From: Wuchereria bancrofti
Taxonomy: Eukaryota > Nematoda > Chromadorea > Rhabditida > Onchocercidae
DNA length: 64,000 nucleotides
Assembly (NCBI GenBank): GCA_005281725.1
Contig: SSBO01000001.1
Location: forward strand, 7,902,801-7,966,800
Direction of reading: 5' to 3'
A program made the translations under genes and the position numbers. Of the stretch, positions 17,043-30,017 are shown piece by piece. The notes under the pieces were generated by a model. The model ran no database searches and was not told the origin of the DNA. It saw only the letters and a program-made list of their open reading frames with translations. The stretch's first letter is position 1, and the number at the start of each line of letters is the position of its first letter.

Positions 17043-20000
17043 TCAGGTCGTTCGTTGAACGTTGAGCGTTTGCTGTCGTCGATGTATAATAATTCCATAA
17101 CATACCATTATTGTTATAGTTGGCACTGAACCTAACGTAATGAATAGTGCGATGAGAAGAGATAATTGTGAAGAAGTTGTTCCTAAACTTGTTGATAACT
17201 TTTTTTTCGGATTTGAATCTGAAATTTTAGCTATTTCAAATCTTTCGATTTTTTTTTTTTGTAAAATTAAAAAAATAAAATGATTGTTAATAGCTATAAT
17301 AACATTGATAGTGATATGATTATCCCATGGATTATTATTGTTTTGGTTAATATTTGTTTTATTTTTCAAATTTCAATAATAAATTGCAATAAATATAATT
17401 TTTGTGAATTTAAATGATGCATTATGGTGCAGAAATATATTAAACTATTGTAATCCTTTGAATTACTTATTTTTATTTTTCAAATATTTTAATTTGTATT
17501 GTCAAGTTTTTAATCATTTCTTCCATTCATTAAATTATCATAACTTACGAAATTTAGCAGCGTATATTTGTCCTGATGGCATCATTTCCAAAATTGTAAG
17601 TAATTTTACTACTTTCACTTGTGTTTCACGACGGAATCGTGCTGCTGATTTTGTTGTTTTTATTATATTTGTTGTTGTTGTTGTTGTTGCTGTTGTTATT
17701 GCTGTTATTGCCATTGCTATTGTTGTTCGTGTTATTGTTATTGGTGTTGCTGTTGTTTGGATTATCGCTGTTTTGTTTACTTCACATTGCTACAAAATAA
17801 AAGAACAAAAAATAAAAACAAAAAACATTGGTTAATTTTTCAAGTATTTTTATTAAATATATACTACTGGAATGAAACGAATATTTAAGTATTAATTCAA
17901 TTAATTCAAGTGATAAATAGTTGCATTTCTATTAATGAAATTGTAATGTGATAGTAGTAAAAGAAGAGATTACATCACACAAACATTTTAATTTATACGG
18001 GAGAAAAGATTAAAATATCAAAGTTTACAATGTCAATCTTCTAACTGGTAATTATTAGCATCTAGCTTTTAATTTATTTCATTTTTTTCTCGTTATAACA
18101 AATTTAAATAGATACAAAATGGTTATTTTATTTCATTTTAATTAATTTCATTATATTTAAAATGATAGAAATAACCTGTCGTTTACATGAATGTATACAT
18201 GGTCTTATTTGACATTCGAAATAAACAAATTGTGATGATGTAAACTGAAAACCATACATGTAAATGTAAACATGTTTTGGATTACCATTACTAGAAGATG
18301 TCATATAAACTGGTAATTCAATTGCTCGTGATAATCCTATTCCACATCTATAAATTTATAAATAAAAATTACAAAAATGATTAATTCTGGAAAAAATGTC
18401 GAAAAAAAAATGCTTTGCGTTAATGCGTAAGTAATAAAAATAAAAAAACAACAATAACAATAAAAACAAGAAATATTGCAAGGAATTGAAAACATTGCAA
18501 GCAACACTTATCTGAATTAAATAAAAGTACCAAATAAATTCAAAAAATCCATAGGTTTAAAAATTAAGATTAAAATAAAAATCAGTTGACTATAAGAAAA
18601 ATAACTGTTATCCATTGAAGAAATATTAAAGATTATACAAACTGACTAAATAAACTTTTAACTTTCTCTAATAAATTACAAAACAAAAAGGAACTGATAG
18701 ATTCATATGCAACTTAACCCATTTGCATCAATAATTTGCACCAATGCATCTGCATTATTACTGCCATCGTGGGCTATACACGAATGCGCATAAAAATCAT
18801 AAATTTCTACAATTTGAATATTATAATTTTTTCAATTTCAAAAATAGTAGAAAGAAATTTCCAAATTTGTATGTTAGAAAGAAATTTCTAAATTTGTAAG
18901 TTATTTCTGAAAAAAATTTTTCGTTAACTTTTATTAATATACTTTTTAGTAATTGTTTTCACATTCTTAATCATAAATTATTTCGAAGTATTTTTGTACT
19001 TTTGTGACGAAAGAAGAAAACACAGAAAATTGTTGTATTTTACTTTTTGTGTTATGAATAATTTGAAGATTTCATTATCTAATTCTTTAGTGCATATTCG
19101 AAGTTAAAAAATTAATTAGGACGTTAAAATTAATTAAGACAATAATTAGTCCGACTATTGACAGAAAGTGAAATTTTTGTTTTTTAATCTCCTAAAAATG
19201 AGAAACGAGTGCAAATTTTGAAACAAATAATGGGCTTCATTTGCAAGCTAATAATTAATTTTGAAATTTTAAAGTGAAATATTTAAATATGTAAGAGCTA
19301 AAATGGAATGCAATTACAAATTTCATATTTTTTGGCATTGGATCTCACATTAAAGCTTGGTTAAGAATTGAAGTTAAAAACCAATAACATTTCTATTATT
19401 CCATAATATTTTTAATTTTAAACATGTTTAAAATTTATATTTACGACTAAAGTAAATTTATATGAATTCTGGCCTTTGAATTTTAATTGATAATTTATGA
19501 AAATCAAAAATCTATGTCGACCAAGAATTTTCGGAAATTTAATTTGCATATTTCAGATAATTGTAATTTGTAAACAAACCTGTATTTTCAAGAACAATAT
19601 CAAGTGTTAACGGTTGTCCAACTCTAGCATGTCTAACAGCATTACCAATAATTCCATGTCCATCAAGAATTTGAATTTGTAATGCTGGCAAGCTACCGGT
19701 TCCGGTTACAATACCGGTTTGTTCTTCCATTCCACTAATACTTTATTAGATTTAACTTTTTTCCCTCACATTCAAAATGTAAAAAAATTCATGAAAATGA
19801 TTTCGATGACATATTTAAGCAACTTTAATATCATTATTATTATTATCATCATTATTACTATTATTAATATTATTTATTATTATTTACTATTATTATTTTT
19901 GTTAAATGATACAAAACAAAATTCAAATATATTTTTAAAAATCAAATTTCAATCAAATTTAAAAATCCTTCCGTTTAAATTATAATTTGCTCATTTATTA

Positions 20001-22092
20001 AAAAGCATTAATTGCCTTGGATTTATTGCAACTTTGCTTAATTTTCAACAATAACAAATAAAACGAAGGAAAATTCGTTTCTATATTTTTTTCTTTTTTC
20101 CATCAATTCATAAATATGTTTCTCCAATTTGTTTCTTATGTAAATATCATAAAATGATAAAATTCTCTGAATATCTACAGTTCATAAGATAACTTTTTTT
20201 TTTTACCAAAAACCATTTTAACTGTCATGTTTTTATAGTAACATCTTCAAATTCATCATTTATTAGCAGTAAAACTAATGTGATGAGAACTTAATGAGAC
20301 TTTGTGACGAAATATCCTTTCATAAAATCCGGTCCAAGCACCTCATTATGAGGTGAATGATAATAATAATTAATAATAATAATAATAATAATGAACTTAA
20401 AATACATTACCAAGATTAGATTCTTTCACGGTCTAAAAACTCAGTTCAGTAAAATTTTAACCAACTTTCTAACATTTTTCAAATAAATGTATGTCGAGAG
20501 ACTAGTTTTTCCAATGTGACAAAAATGAAAATTATTTTGGTGCCCGTCAAACTTGACCGATTAAAGGTGAGGGAATTAAACAGTAATTTAAAGAAATTTT
20601 AAGGAAAAAAATAGAATCAAGTTTTTTTATAAAATTTTATAAGAAATGTTATTGCGAAAATTTTGGGGATAATTTTTTTTCTTTTTTTTATAGGAAAATG
20701 GGTAAAACTGAAAATGGAATAATAACCATTTATTTTCATCATTTGCCATTCATCAGTAATCATTGCTCATCGAAAGGTGATCATTTCGATTTTAAAAAAT
20801 CACAATTTAAGTAACTGATTATCCAAAACTTCTTGAGGCAATAAATAAAATGTAATATTGCGATTAATTAATGAAGTAGAAATAGAGTATCTGTTCCACT
20901 TTATTATTGCCATGAATGGCAAATTATGAAAATAAATGGAATCCAAAGAAAGAGGAATGTTTTTATATTTGGGAATTAATAAATTTGAAAGTCAAAAAAT
21001 AAAACAATGATTTGAAGACACAAAGGAAAAAGAGTAAGTGAATTATACTCGTTGATTTGCATTCTTGGAATGACAAAAAATCTACATAAAAATATTTATT
21101 AATAATGTTAATAATACAGATTTAAAATTTTAAATAACTATTTTAGTCAAGCGTTCCTAGTTAGCTTCTTTTTGTATATCGTTTCTAAAAGACTTTTCCA
21201 ACCCTCTTTTTTTCGAAAATTATTTTTCTCCATTTTTTTAATATTTTTCATTCACAGATGACTTTTCTTCCAACAAAAATGTGACATTCAACTTAAATTT
21301 CAACTTAAATTAAATTAAACTATACGAATATTTCAAGGAGAAAAAACATTTGCCAAGTAAAAAATAGCACAAATTTGAAATAAATGAAATGGAAACCAAC
21401 ACAATTTGTAAACCAGCCATGGTGACGGTAATATCATCTGTCACATATAAGCACCGAATTTGTAAACTTGTCATACCATCTACTAGAATATGCTTCATTG
21501 GGCTAAGAATTAGCATTGAAGTTACTTCACCTGTTGCCTATAAGTTAACAATAGCAATGTGTATATTCAAATGACATTTAAATGGAATATTGGTTATAAA
21601 TTATTGTTTGAATGGCTGATTTTTGTTATTGCAATTCTATTGATTTAAAACTTAAAATCTGATGCTTTACAAACAGAAAATTTGTTGCAAAATTTCAATT
21701 TGTGGCTTCAGCTGACAAAACTAATAAATGGGATATGAAATCTACACTTTAATACAGAAGTAAGCACTTTTACAATTTACGCCAAGTTAACTGGATTAAA
21801 ATTTGCGGATATAAAAATAATTAATTTTGAAAAAAATTGCAGAGTTTTTAAAATTATTTAAAATTAATTTACTTGTAGCATTCTAATTCCACAAGCATAA
21901 CTTCCATTTGACTCAAAAATAGGAATAGTAAAATTTATTTTGGTACTGTGTTGACCTTCCCAACGGCAACCGCTATCATTATAAGCATGATCAGCAAAAA
22001 TGATACCATCAAATGACTCATCAAATTCTAAATAAATATCCATTCGATTGCTATGACATGTTATCCCATGACCTGAATAAATTTGAACAACC
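17043..22092 (-). CDS. ZP-domain (cuticlin-like) type I membrane protein; 5' exon(s) not found
   Basis: Zona-pellucida-domain proteins polymerise into cuticle or apical extracellular matrix. Seven exons join in phase: 21873-22092, 21401-21537, 19580-19734, 18719-18806, 18176-18347, 17549-17789 and 17043-17218, about 395 residues. The ZP-N part starts at HGITCHSNRMDIYLEF. ZP-C carries ENTEIYDFYAHSCIAHDG, a LVQIIDANGCGIGL segment and a closing FVYFECQIRPCIHSC. Then come a Thr/Ile-rich linker, a furin-type site (ARFRRE) and a hydrophobic VKVVKLLTILEMM patch that fits the external hydrophobic patch of ZP precursors. A membrane helix (SLLIALFITLGSVPTITIMV) and a short basic tail finish it. The signal-peptide exon must lie upstream of 22092 and I could not place it. 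The donor at 21400 (GT|GTTGGT) was chosen for phase. The exact family member is not assigned. Confidence 0.8.
19834..19905. repeat. ATT/ATC-rich simple repeat in ZP-gene intron
   Basis: An imperfect trinucleotide run of ATT with ATC variants inside the intron between the exons at 21401-21537 and 19580-19734. Confidence 0.7.
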
Positions 22093-24050
22093 CTACACAT
22101 ACCATTAAAAAAATTAATAACATAAATTTAAACCATGAAATTCAAAAAATAAAATCTAGAAATTTCTTTTCTTTTTTAAACGAATTGTTTTTTTTATATT
22201 TCCAATCAGTATGTAATTCACACATATTACTATCGTCATTCATATTTTGTAAATTCAATGCATAATGGTGATAATATAATTTTCGTCTGAGTTCTTTTCC
22301 TCGAGGTACTTCTTTATTTGTGATTATTATAAAAGTCAAACTGATGGAACAAACAAAGTCTAACCTTTAAGTAACCTTTTACTTTGTAAGCAATGCAAAA
22401 TTATTAAAAGTAGAAAATAATTTGCTTTGACGATCATTTAAGATATTCCGTTGTTTAAATCACTTATACCACTAATCAATTAAGAAATCGTTAAATTAAT
22501 TGAACGATAAAGATTTTCTAATTAAATGTATCCAATTTTTTGTTGGATTTAGTCGGGTCGAATCCTTCAAATTTTATAATTAAATTATAAAATGGTCTGC
22601 TTAATTTTCTAATCCGTTAATTCTACTAATAAATTAACAAATCATTATTTGCAAATGATTATCACTTTAAATCTATTATTATCGTTCGATTATTGCCTCT
22701 TTCGATGAAGCTCAGTAAAGTAGGAGAGAATAATGAATATCAAGGTTATAAATAAAAAAACAATAATGGATAATTACCGGGTAAAAGGATTATTGGTGAA
22801 TACAGTGATAACTGATAATTACAAGGAAGGAACTGGTGATAATAATGATAACGATTATAATAAAGTAATGGTGATGATGATGACGATAATAATGATAATG
22901 ATAATGACAGTGATGATAACGATGACATTAATAGTGACAATAATTATTATCATTATTAAGTGATAATAATAACATTAATGATAAAAATAATAATAATTAA
23001 AAATAATAGTAATAATAAATAATAATGGTGCTGATGGAAATAATGACGATAATGATGATTATGAAAGTAATAATGGTAATAATAATAGAATAATGATAAT
23101 AATAAATGCTAACGATGATGATACTGATTATGCGTAAGAATATTCTTAACATGATTGTAAAAAGGTAGAATCCTTGACAGTAACCTTCGTTACTGCCTGT
23201 ACCGCCCCTTCACTTTTAATACCATTACTATTTTTACTATGCCAACAAAGAATGCTCATTATTTCATTCAAAAACCACCCCACTGCATTTTTTAATAATC
23301 TTTTAATTTCAAGGCGAATGCTCAGGCAATTATCGAAATTCCAGTAACTAATGAAAGTATAATTAGTTCGGAAAATTTTGCAAATTTCAAATTTTGCTTA
23401 AATTATAAGAAGCGTGCATTGTTATAATGAATAACCGCCGGATAAATTCACTTACCATTATTTTCTCATAGCATGATATTTATGTATGTTCGCAATCTAT
23501 GATTTTCCATTAGGGGAAATCCTTTGAAACTGCCAAATTACCAAATTTATCTCTTCAAAATATTTAATTGCAAAATTCACTTTCTGAAATTGTTAAATTA
23601 CTAAATCTACCTTTTGAATATATAACAAATCGAATCAACCAATTTATGTTTGAGAACTTTCTCTGCGTTAGAACGACTGACAGCTTTTACTTTTATTGTT
23701 TACATTTGTAATTTAAGTTGAAAGAATATCTTCAGCTTTTCTCTCAGGATGTGACACCAAAATTTCTTCGAGAATTGTCCTGACGAGAATGGTAGGCACC
23801 GCTACTTTTTGGTAATGACTTAAATTTACATTATTTTCAATAAAAATTAATTTATTTCCACTAAAAATGCATCTGATATAAAGATATTACAACTAAATAT
23901 TTTGGTGACGTCAAATTCCAACTGATCAGATTAAACGTCCAAAACATCCGAGCTAACTTGGTAGCATCTCAGTTCTCCAATTATCAGCTTCCTACAAAAA
24001 TAAACTGTTTCGATTCTTTTGGCTCTCTTGTCTCACATCCATATATAGGC
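22093..24050. repeat. Upstream region of the ZP gene with (GATAAT/AAT)n low-complexity tract
   Basis: No gene is supported here, although one or more 5' exons of the ZP gene must lie in or beyond it. From about 22838 to 23115 the sequence is an impure GATAAT/AATAAT/GATGAT tract; the frames it opens on both strands are artefacts. Around 23905-23945 there is a TTTTGGTGACGTC stretch resembling sequence near the start of some LTR elements, but no LTR pair is visible. Confidence 0.5.
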
Positions 24051-24289
24051 ATTTCTACATCCGTCTAATACCTCGCCGATCCTTTGTTCGGACACTTGTA
24101 ATTTTCGCTTTCAACCAGAAAAGTGAGGGACTTTGAGACAACTTGTTCAGACTCTGCTGAAAACTCTCAGCTCTTTCAGCCAACTTGTCTGACATGGCTT
24201 CCCCAAAATAATTAAATTTTCGAATCTTCCACGACAACAGGTAATTAATTCAAACCACCAGACAAATAATAGCTCAAAAAAGCTTGAAG

Positions 24290-25015
24290 AGAAAGGAGGA
24301 TATTGGAAAAGGCTCGATATACTCATTGGAGCAGACTACTATTTCAATTTCATGTCTCCAAATGAAGCCCATCAAATGGTATCAAGATTCTAAAATGGTA
24401 TCAAAATCCATACTAAGGTTGGTCCTTTCATAACTGGAAGGGATATATCAACAGATTTCACAGTTGTGACGAAAATAAAAAGAAGTTGGGGATAGCTGCT
24501 GTTGAAACCAAATCGATGAGTGAAAGCAGTGTCATCACGATCCAGAAATAGAAAAATTCTAGAAAAAAATTAATATATTGCAGAAGTAATTCCAGAAATG
24601 AATCAAGTTGGTGTTATATAGCATTTGCCGCATCATGAAATATCAACACCAAACAAACTGACAACAAAATTAAGAATCGTTTAGGGTATTTCCGCTCACA
24701 CCAAAGGCATGAAAAGTGTGAACGATGTTCTATATCGCAGTTTGATCGCACTCCCAGATTTAGCAGGCATAATGCTTCAACTTAGAATGATGGAGAATAT
24801 AATAATAGCCGATATTGAAAAGGCGTTTTTACAAATTGGAATTATTTCCATCAGAACGCAGCTGCACACGATTTCTTTGGTTGAAGAACCAGTCACCGAA
24901 GATAACATAATGTCATCGTTTCCAAAGAGTTTCATTCGGGGCGATATCACCCCTCTTTTTACTGACAGCCATCCTCGACATCATTTAGAAACTTATGGAA
25001 GCGAAACACCTTAAA
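24290..25015 (+). mobile_element. Degenerate BEL/Pao LTR-retrotransposon pol fragment
   Basis: Remnant of a retrotransposon polyprotein covering the end of the protease-like region and the start of reverse transcriptase. Recognisable pieces, in several frames and broken by stops, are DILIGADYYFNFM, an LPHHEISTPNK block, SVNDVLYRSLIALPDL and IADIEKAFLQIGI, where the Asp belongs to the first catalytic motif of BEL/Pao reverse transcriptases. The usual later motifs (YVDD box, RNase H, integrase) and both LTRs are not found. After 24849 the similarity is lost. It is an old, inactive copy. Assignment to Pao rests on block order and wording, judged by eye. Confidence 0.75.
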
Positions 25016-25020
25016 AATTC

Positions 25021-26254
25021 AAAAATGAAAGTGTGGATGAAAAATTATGAGAAATGATGCGAATCAGAAGATTAAAAAATGTTTGAACCTCTGGTCATTT
25101 AATACAAAAAGCTTTCATTCGAAAAATTCTGTCATTTAAAAATTCAGGGTTTCACCTTATGTTTAAATAAAGTTGAAACTGTACTTGTAGGGCAAATTAC
25201 AAGTAAATAAGAAATGTCGATGCGATTGAAAATTACCTGAAACTTTTTTTGTGCCTCTGCTAACAATATTGTATTTTGCTTCTGTGGAACGTTTCTAGTA
25301 CTGATACTTCAATGAAAGAAAATTATTGATTTAAATTTTCAACACTTAGGGATTGTTGTGCGGGACCTGAATAAATTTCCACAGTGTACATATAGAGTGT
25401 CGGAAAATCGAAAAATTATTACACATTAAATGTTTAGAATAATTCTAATCATTCATCATTATAAAGCAATTCGTTATTCCTTTGTTATTTTCCATTTTTT
25501 GAAACAATGAATCCTTTATCTAAACTTCAAATAGTAAATGTACATCTGTCTTCATTGTAAATGTTAATCTGCTAAGCCAAGCCCATTTTCTACATCTTTA
25601 AAAACTCTCTCTAGTAGTTGATAAAAAAGAAACGAGCGATGACAATCTTCTCACCTCGCTGCTTAATACTGTCACTCATTAATCTTCTGTTTCTATTATT
25701 CAACTGTATGTTGTGTGATTCATTATTTGAAAAAAAAAAAAAAAAAAAAACGATAACTGGATCGATTTTGCTCGCAGACAAGAAGCAGAGTGTTCAATTC
25801 AAGTTCTACAAACTCAAAGTAAGTCCAGTGAACTTAACTAACCCATTTCATCTAACTCTTCTAACCAAAACGTTATTTCAAATTCAGGACAGTAACCTGA
25901 GTCCTTCCCTCATAAAAGTTCCGGCAAAATACCTGTTTCAGCTTACTTCCATTAAAATGTGCTATTTTTGCTGATTTAAACAGCATCATTGGAGTTCTGA
26001 ACAAAAATTTCAGGAAGTATTGTTAACTATTGTTATCATCTGAACTAAATAAAAATCTAGTTGTAAGATTCATCCAACTAGTGAAATAGGGAAATTTTCC
26101 ACCCTAACACAAATCAAGTAAATGTAACCAGTAGGCTCAAGAATTTTCAAATTACTCAATGGCAGCTTAAAAAGAGAGAGAAAAATAGTAGTCGTCATAT
26201 CTGTAATCTGCAATGCATTTATAGTCAAATTACTAAAAATGATTATAAAAATTT
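25021..26254. other. Gene-free AT-rich stretch with a 20-bp poly(A) run
   Basis: An A-run lies at about 25731-25750. The frame at 25618-25974 runs through it and has no recognisable domain. No gene is called. Confidence 0.5.
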
Positions 26255-27173
26255 TTATGCTTTCCTTATGTAAGCAATCCAATTCCCTTGTTCATAAAAA
26301 TATTTCTTAACAATACAACCATTAACATCGTTGATCAAATCTTCGAGTTCAAAATCACGGAATAAATGATAGTACCTAAATTAAAACAATAATGCATACT
26401 AGAAGTAATAGTAAGAAAAACAACAAAAAAAGTAAAATATCCATGTTTCCATCGATATCGTGACTCTTCCACATCACTACGAAACTAAAGCTTTACAAAA
26501 GAACATAAAATGTTGAAGTTTTTGCAAAATCACGAAATTCCATAACGAGATCTAAGAAAATAATAACTTGGCGAGTAGCTGTTTAAATCGTTCTAAATCG
26601 AATTGACAATCTCAAAACGTGTAAAATGATAAGGTAGTAGAAATATGTGAATATGGCCTGCTTCCCACGATTACGTCCGAATGAATAAACAAATTCAAAT
26701 ATATCTTCACGAAATTTTTTTTCCAAAAAAATGATTTTCCAAAAAAAAAAGAGATGTGCAAAATAAACCTGAAAGCAAACTAAGCGAAGCTAATATCGTT
26801 GAATGCAGAGAGAATATCAACATGCGACGGCATACCATTTCCATGTTCATAAATATTCACTGTTACCTGATCTGGTTTTCATTAAATATACTTATCTATC
26901 GGTGTAAGATTCATGACAATATGCAACAATAATTACCGCTTTCAACAAAAGCAATATAGAAAGGTAAAGCATTCGAATTCAATTCCGATGGTATTTGTCC
27001 ATGAAGCTCCTGATAAGCTAAATGAGCTATAGCTACAGTTTGAAAAATGACGAATGAGTAAGAACGTTGAGACTGAACCGCAAAATCACAGTTTTCACCA
27101 AACTGACTGAACATCCTTTCCAATTCATCATATGGCAATCCACACAAAGGACTACTATTAGCACAAATGATAT
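26255..27173 (-). pseudogene. ALKBH8-like gene remnant (RRM, AlkB and methyltransferase pieces)
   Basis: ALKBH8 is a tRNA wobble-uridine modification enzyme with RRM, AlkB dioxygenase and Trm9-type methyltransferase domains. Pieces remain in that order on the minus strand. An intact RRM exon (26937-27173) contains YDELERMFSQFGENCDF and ends LPFYIAFVES. An AlkB fragment (about 26810-26888) reads [20 protein letters not shown] plus D, keeping the HxD iron ligands, but has stops just before and soon after. The last exon (26255-26375) reads YYHLFRDFELEDLI ... YFYEQGNWIAYIRKA and stop, the methyltransferase end. Only about 560 bp separates RRM and C-terminal exons, too little for the rest of AlkB and the SAM-binding core, of which I see nothing. 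I therefore call it broken. The terminal exons alone could still be transcribed. Confidence 0.65.
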
Positions 27174-28915
27174 CTACAAATTAAAATCTGAAAATTAAGA
27201 TTTAATTTTTATAATTAATAACTTTATACGAACTAAATAGAAGGCAAGCATTTGCTTTAATTGATTCCTGACATTAGCATAAATTCATTTCAACTTTAAT
27301 TTGAAGAAAACTTGACCTCTCTAAATGAAATAACTGCGTAGTAGTGAAATATCCGGTACTAATAACTCTGCTATTTCCAATAACATCAGTTTTTTTTCCT
27401 TAGAAATTACCTATTGACAATCAGTATGGTTCATATCCAATCAATAAACCAAATAAATCACAGAGCTAATATGTGTCCTTTCCTCTTCATTACAATGTTT
27501 GTTAAACTTCATTCTACAATAGAATAAACTATAGAATTTACACAAAAAACAAAAGAAGGTTCGTTTTTTTTCCTTTTACTTACTAAGCGGATAAGCTATC
27601 TAGCAAAAATATCAAGCAATGATTACTAGTTTAAGAAAGAAAACTTTAAAAAGAGAGATATGATAAGAAATCTGCAAATGCTATCAAAGTAAGGACAGCG
27701 TACGTGAAATCTTATTAGTTGTTCACACCTTTGATACGTGATTACTATTTTATACGCATGTAAACCGTCTATATGATTTATTATTACTATTTATTATTAT
27801 TATTACTGTTATCATTGTTCAAATGCATGAAGAAGTTGAGTCTCTTGAATTCAATGAAGTTATCTTCTTTACGGACTCATCGGAACATCATTGAAGAAAA
27901 TGAACGAATTTCCTACACTTGAAAGTTGGGTAGATCAATGGTACAATTTTATCATAAAAATAAGCTTGTTCGCTATGTTTTCTGATAAGTTTACCGTTAG
28001 CGCTATTTTCTTTGCACTGTTTAACTGTCCTTTCGCTGTAGAAATGGTAAAGAACTACTGTTGTGGAAGCAAAATTTGTCTTGGAAGATTTGATAATTTA
28101 ATTTATTTCGGGAGAGGTTGTTGATTGCAGGGAGATTCGTTGGATGTAGATGCAAGTATGTGGGGTAACAGAGGAAGAGAATAATCTTTTATTAACAGAA
28201 ACAACCGTACAATCTTGATAGATCCAACAAAAACTGATGCATTATATATGTTAAGATGTGGGAGTGGTTTATAATCAGACATTTTTACAAAGAATAAAGT
28301 CGTTTAGACATGATAATGAGTTACTTGAACAATAGGTTACAATGAACAATAGTTACAATGCAAGGGATTGCATGGATATCACAAAGAACTTACATTGGGT
28401 GGCAACTATAATTGGTTACAATAGACATTACGTGGTGGATGCTCATAGCATAGGATTGTTATAAGATCAAAGGTCAGCTAAACGAGTGCGATGCATTGGA
28501 AAGGAAATTATAATGGACTGCTATATTAAGCAGTATTAACATTTATTTAGCTTCGCGATATGGAAATTCGCGACAACTACTACAAGTGCTAAACTTAGAA
28601 TTCTAACAATTTTGTCGACTTTAATATCACATGAGAAACTTAAGCTATTTATGCGTACACATGGACATTATAGAATCCAATAATATTTGTGCTTGAACAA
28701 ATTTAAATTTCCCCCATTTATTCTAATTTTCATTTTGTGATCATTCCAAAAAACGATGAAAAAATCAAATAAAAGAAATGTTTCTTACTTGATTAATTAG
28801 CTACTTTATTTGAATAATTTCAATTCAGCTATGTGATAACCAATTTCTGTTGGTTCCAATTTTCACTAAGGAAAAAAATCATAAAAATAGTATTTATTCC
28901 ATTAAACAAGGTAGA
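27174..28915. other. No gene supported
   Basis: Upstream of the ALKBH8-like exons. The frame at 27891-28124 (+) has no recognisable motif and no evident splice partner. N-terminal ALKBH8 exons were looked for and not seen. Confidence 0.45.
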
Positions 28916-29030
28916 TTTATGAATATCAATAAAACTGTAAAATTTCTGCACCATCCTGATGATAGCACCAGAAATGCCATGCAGCTTCTCATTCTTGCGC
29001 TCCTTATCGTGTTTCCTCCAAAGTATTCGC
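28916..29030 (-). pseudogene. Unrecognised exon fragment, inverted paralogue of 31971-32076
   Basis: Minus-strand frame with KNEKLHGISGAIIRMVQKFY. It aligns without gaps to a plus-strand frame at 31971-32076 (KNEKPHDISDAIIRMMQKFY), and the DNA is clearly similar over about 95 bp. Conservation of the reading frame suggests it was coding. The family is unknown to me, no partner exon is visible, and I treat it as a fragment. Confidence 0.35.
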
Positions 29031-29285
29031 GAATTGCTGATTGCTTTCTGTTACGGCTAGAATGAACACTTTAGATGTTACCTCATTACACCAAAAAAAA
29101 AAGAAAGAAAAATGAAAAGTTTGCTGAAATTTGGCTTAACGGAGCAATTCAGTGCTTCTTTACATGGCTTTTTCTGCATCCCATTATCTACTGAATTCTG
29201 TATTACTATAGAACGGTCACGGATTTTCAAGTGCGTTTCACTTCCGGTAGACAAATATGTTTAAACTTTCTCTAAATATGTGAAA

Positions 29286-29567
29286 CTAACGTGGCGCTTT
29301 CGTACAACGCTTCTCGTGAGACCACAGATTATTCTTACAGTTGAAAATTTTGCCACAGTTTCCGCACTGAACATTAGGCCCGTGTGCTTCCTGATGATTA
29401 TAGAATGATGATGCATGATTGAATGTTGACCCACAACCGGGCACTTTGCATTCATAAATAAAAGGTTTGGGGTGCGTTTTTCTGTGAGCTATGTATTCCT
29501 TACAACTCTTTGTTTTCATTGTACACCCGACATAGGGGCACTCATAATAATTTCCCACATCTGAAAA
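29286..29567 (-). CDS. C2H2 zinc-finger terminal exon, copy A
   Basis: Encodes three zinc fingers and a stop: YECPYVGCTMKTKSCKEYIA plus HRKTH, YECKVPGCGSTFNHASSFYN plus HQEAH, and a third C-x2-C ... H-x3-C finger (CGNCGKIFNCKNNLWSHEKR plus C). It has no ATG in frame at its 5' end. Instead it starts at a splice acceptor (TTTTCAG|AT) in the same phase as copies B and C, so it needs an upstream exon. It is nearly identical in protein to copy B. C2H2 proteins usually bind nucleic acid; no target can be inferred. Confidence 0.65.
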   Translation of the reverse strand, partial: FSDVGNYYECPYVGCTMKTKSCKEYIAHRKTHPKPFIYECKVPGCGSTFNHASSFYNHQEAHGPNVQCGNCGKIFNCKNNLWSHEKRCTKAPR

Positions 29568-30017
29568 CTGTCTGTTTACAATCCTATCATAATTTGTAAT
29601 TAGTTAACGCAATTTGAAAACCGGTTATAAAAATGTCTGTGATAATATACTTCAAATAGCTTAGATCACAGTTCTTTACTTGTATTTCATGTATTTAAAC
29701 AAAAAATGTCATTGTATAAAAAAAAACAATGTAAAAAAATTGTGTAAAAAAAATTTAAAAAAATGCAATTCATGTAAAAACAAAGTACTTTTTAAGAAAA
29801 TAACTTTTAAATTTATAAGATTTTTAAAACACCAGATACTGCTTCTCGCTTTTCATGTTGAACATAAACGAGAAGGATCTATCTCTTTGTTGAGGTTGAA
29901 TAAATATCGAAGTATCAATTGAATTTCGTACTGCTATACAACAGATCTTTCTCAGCTGTGCATTCCACTTCATGTAAACAGTCAGATAAGTGTTTAAAAT
30001 TTTTTGAATTTGTGGAA

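Noticed and set aside
17404..17835. 143-residue hydrophobic plus-strand frame with a Val/Ile-rich stretch
   Set aside because: It is the antisense of the Thr/Ile-rich exon of the ZP gene at 17549-17789, whose minus-strand frame has matching splice phases.
22733..22963. Met/Ile/Thr-rich frame and its Ser/Leu-rich antisense
   Set aside because: Both come from the GATAAT-type low-complexity tract and have no recognisable domain.
24055..24237. 60-residue minus-strand frame with Gln/Ser/Leu-rich sequence
   Set aside because: Lies next to the BEL/Pao fragment on the opposite strand, with no motif I can assign; it may be chance.
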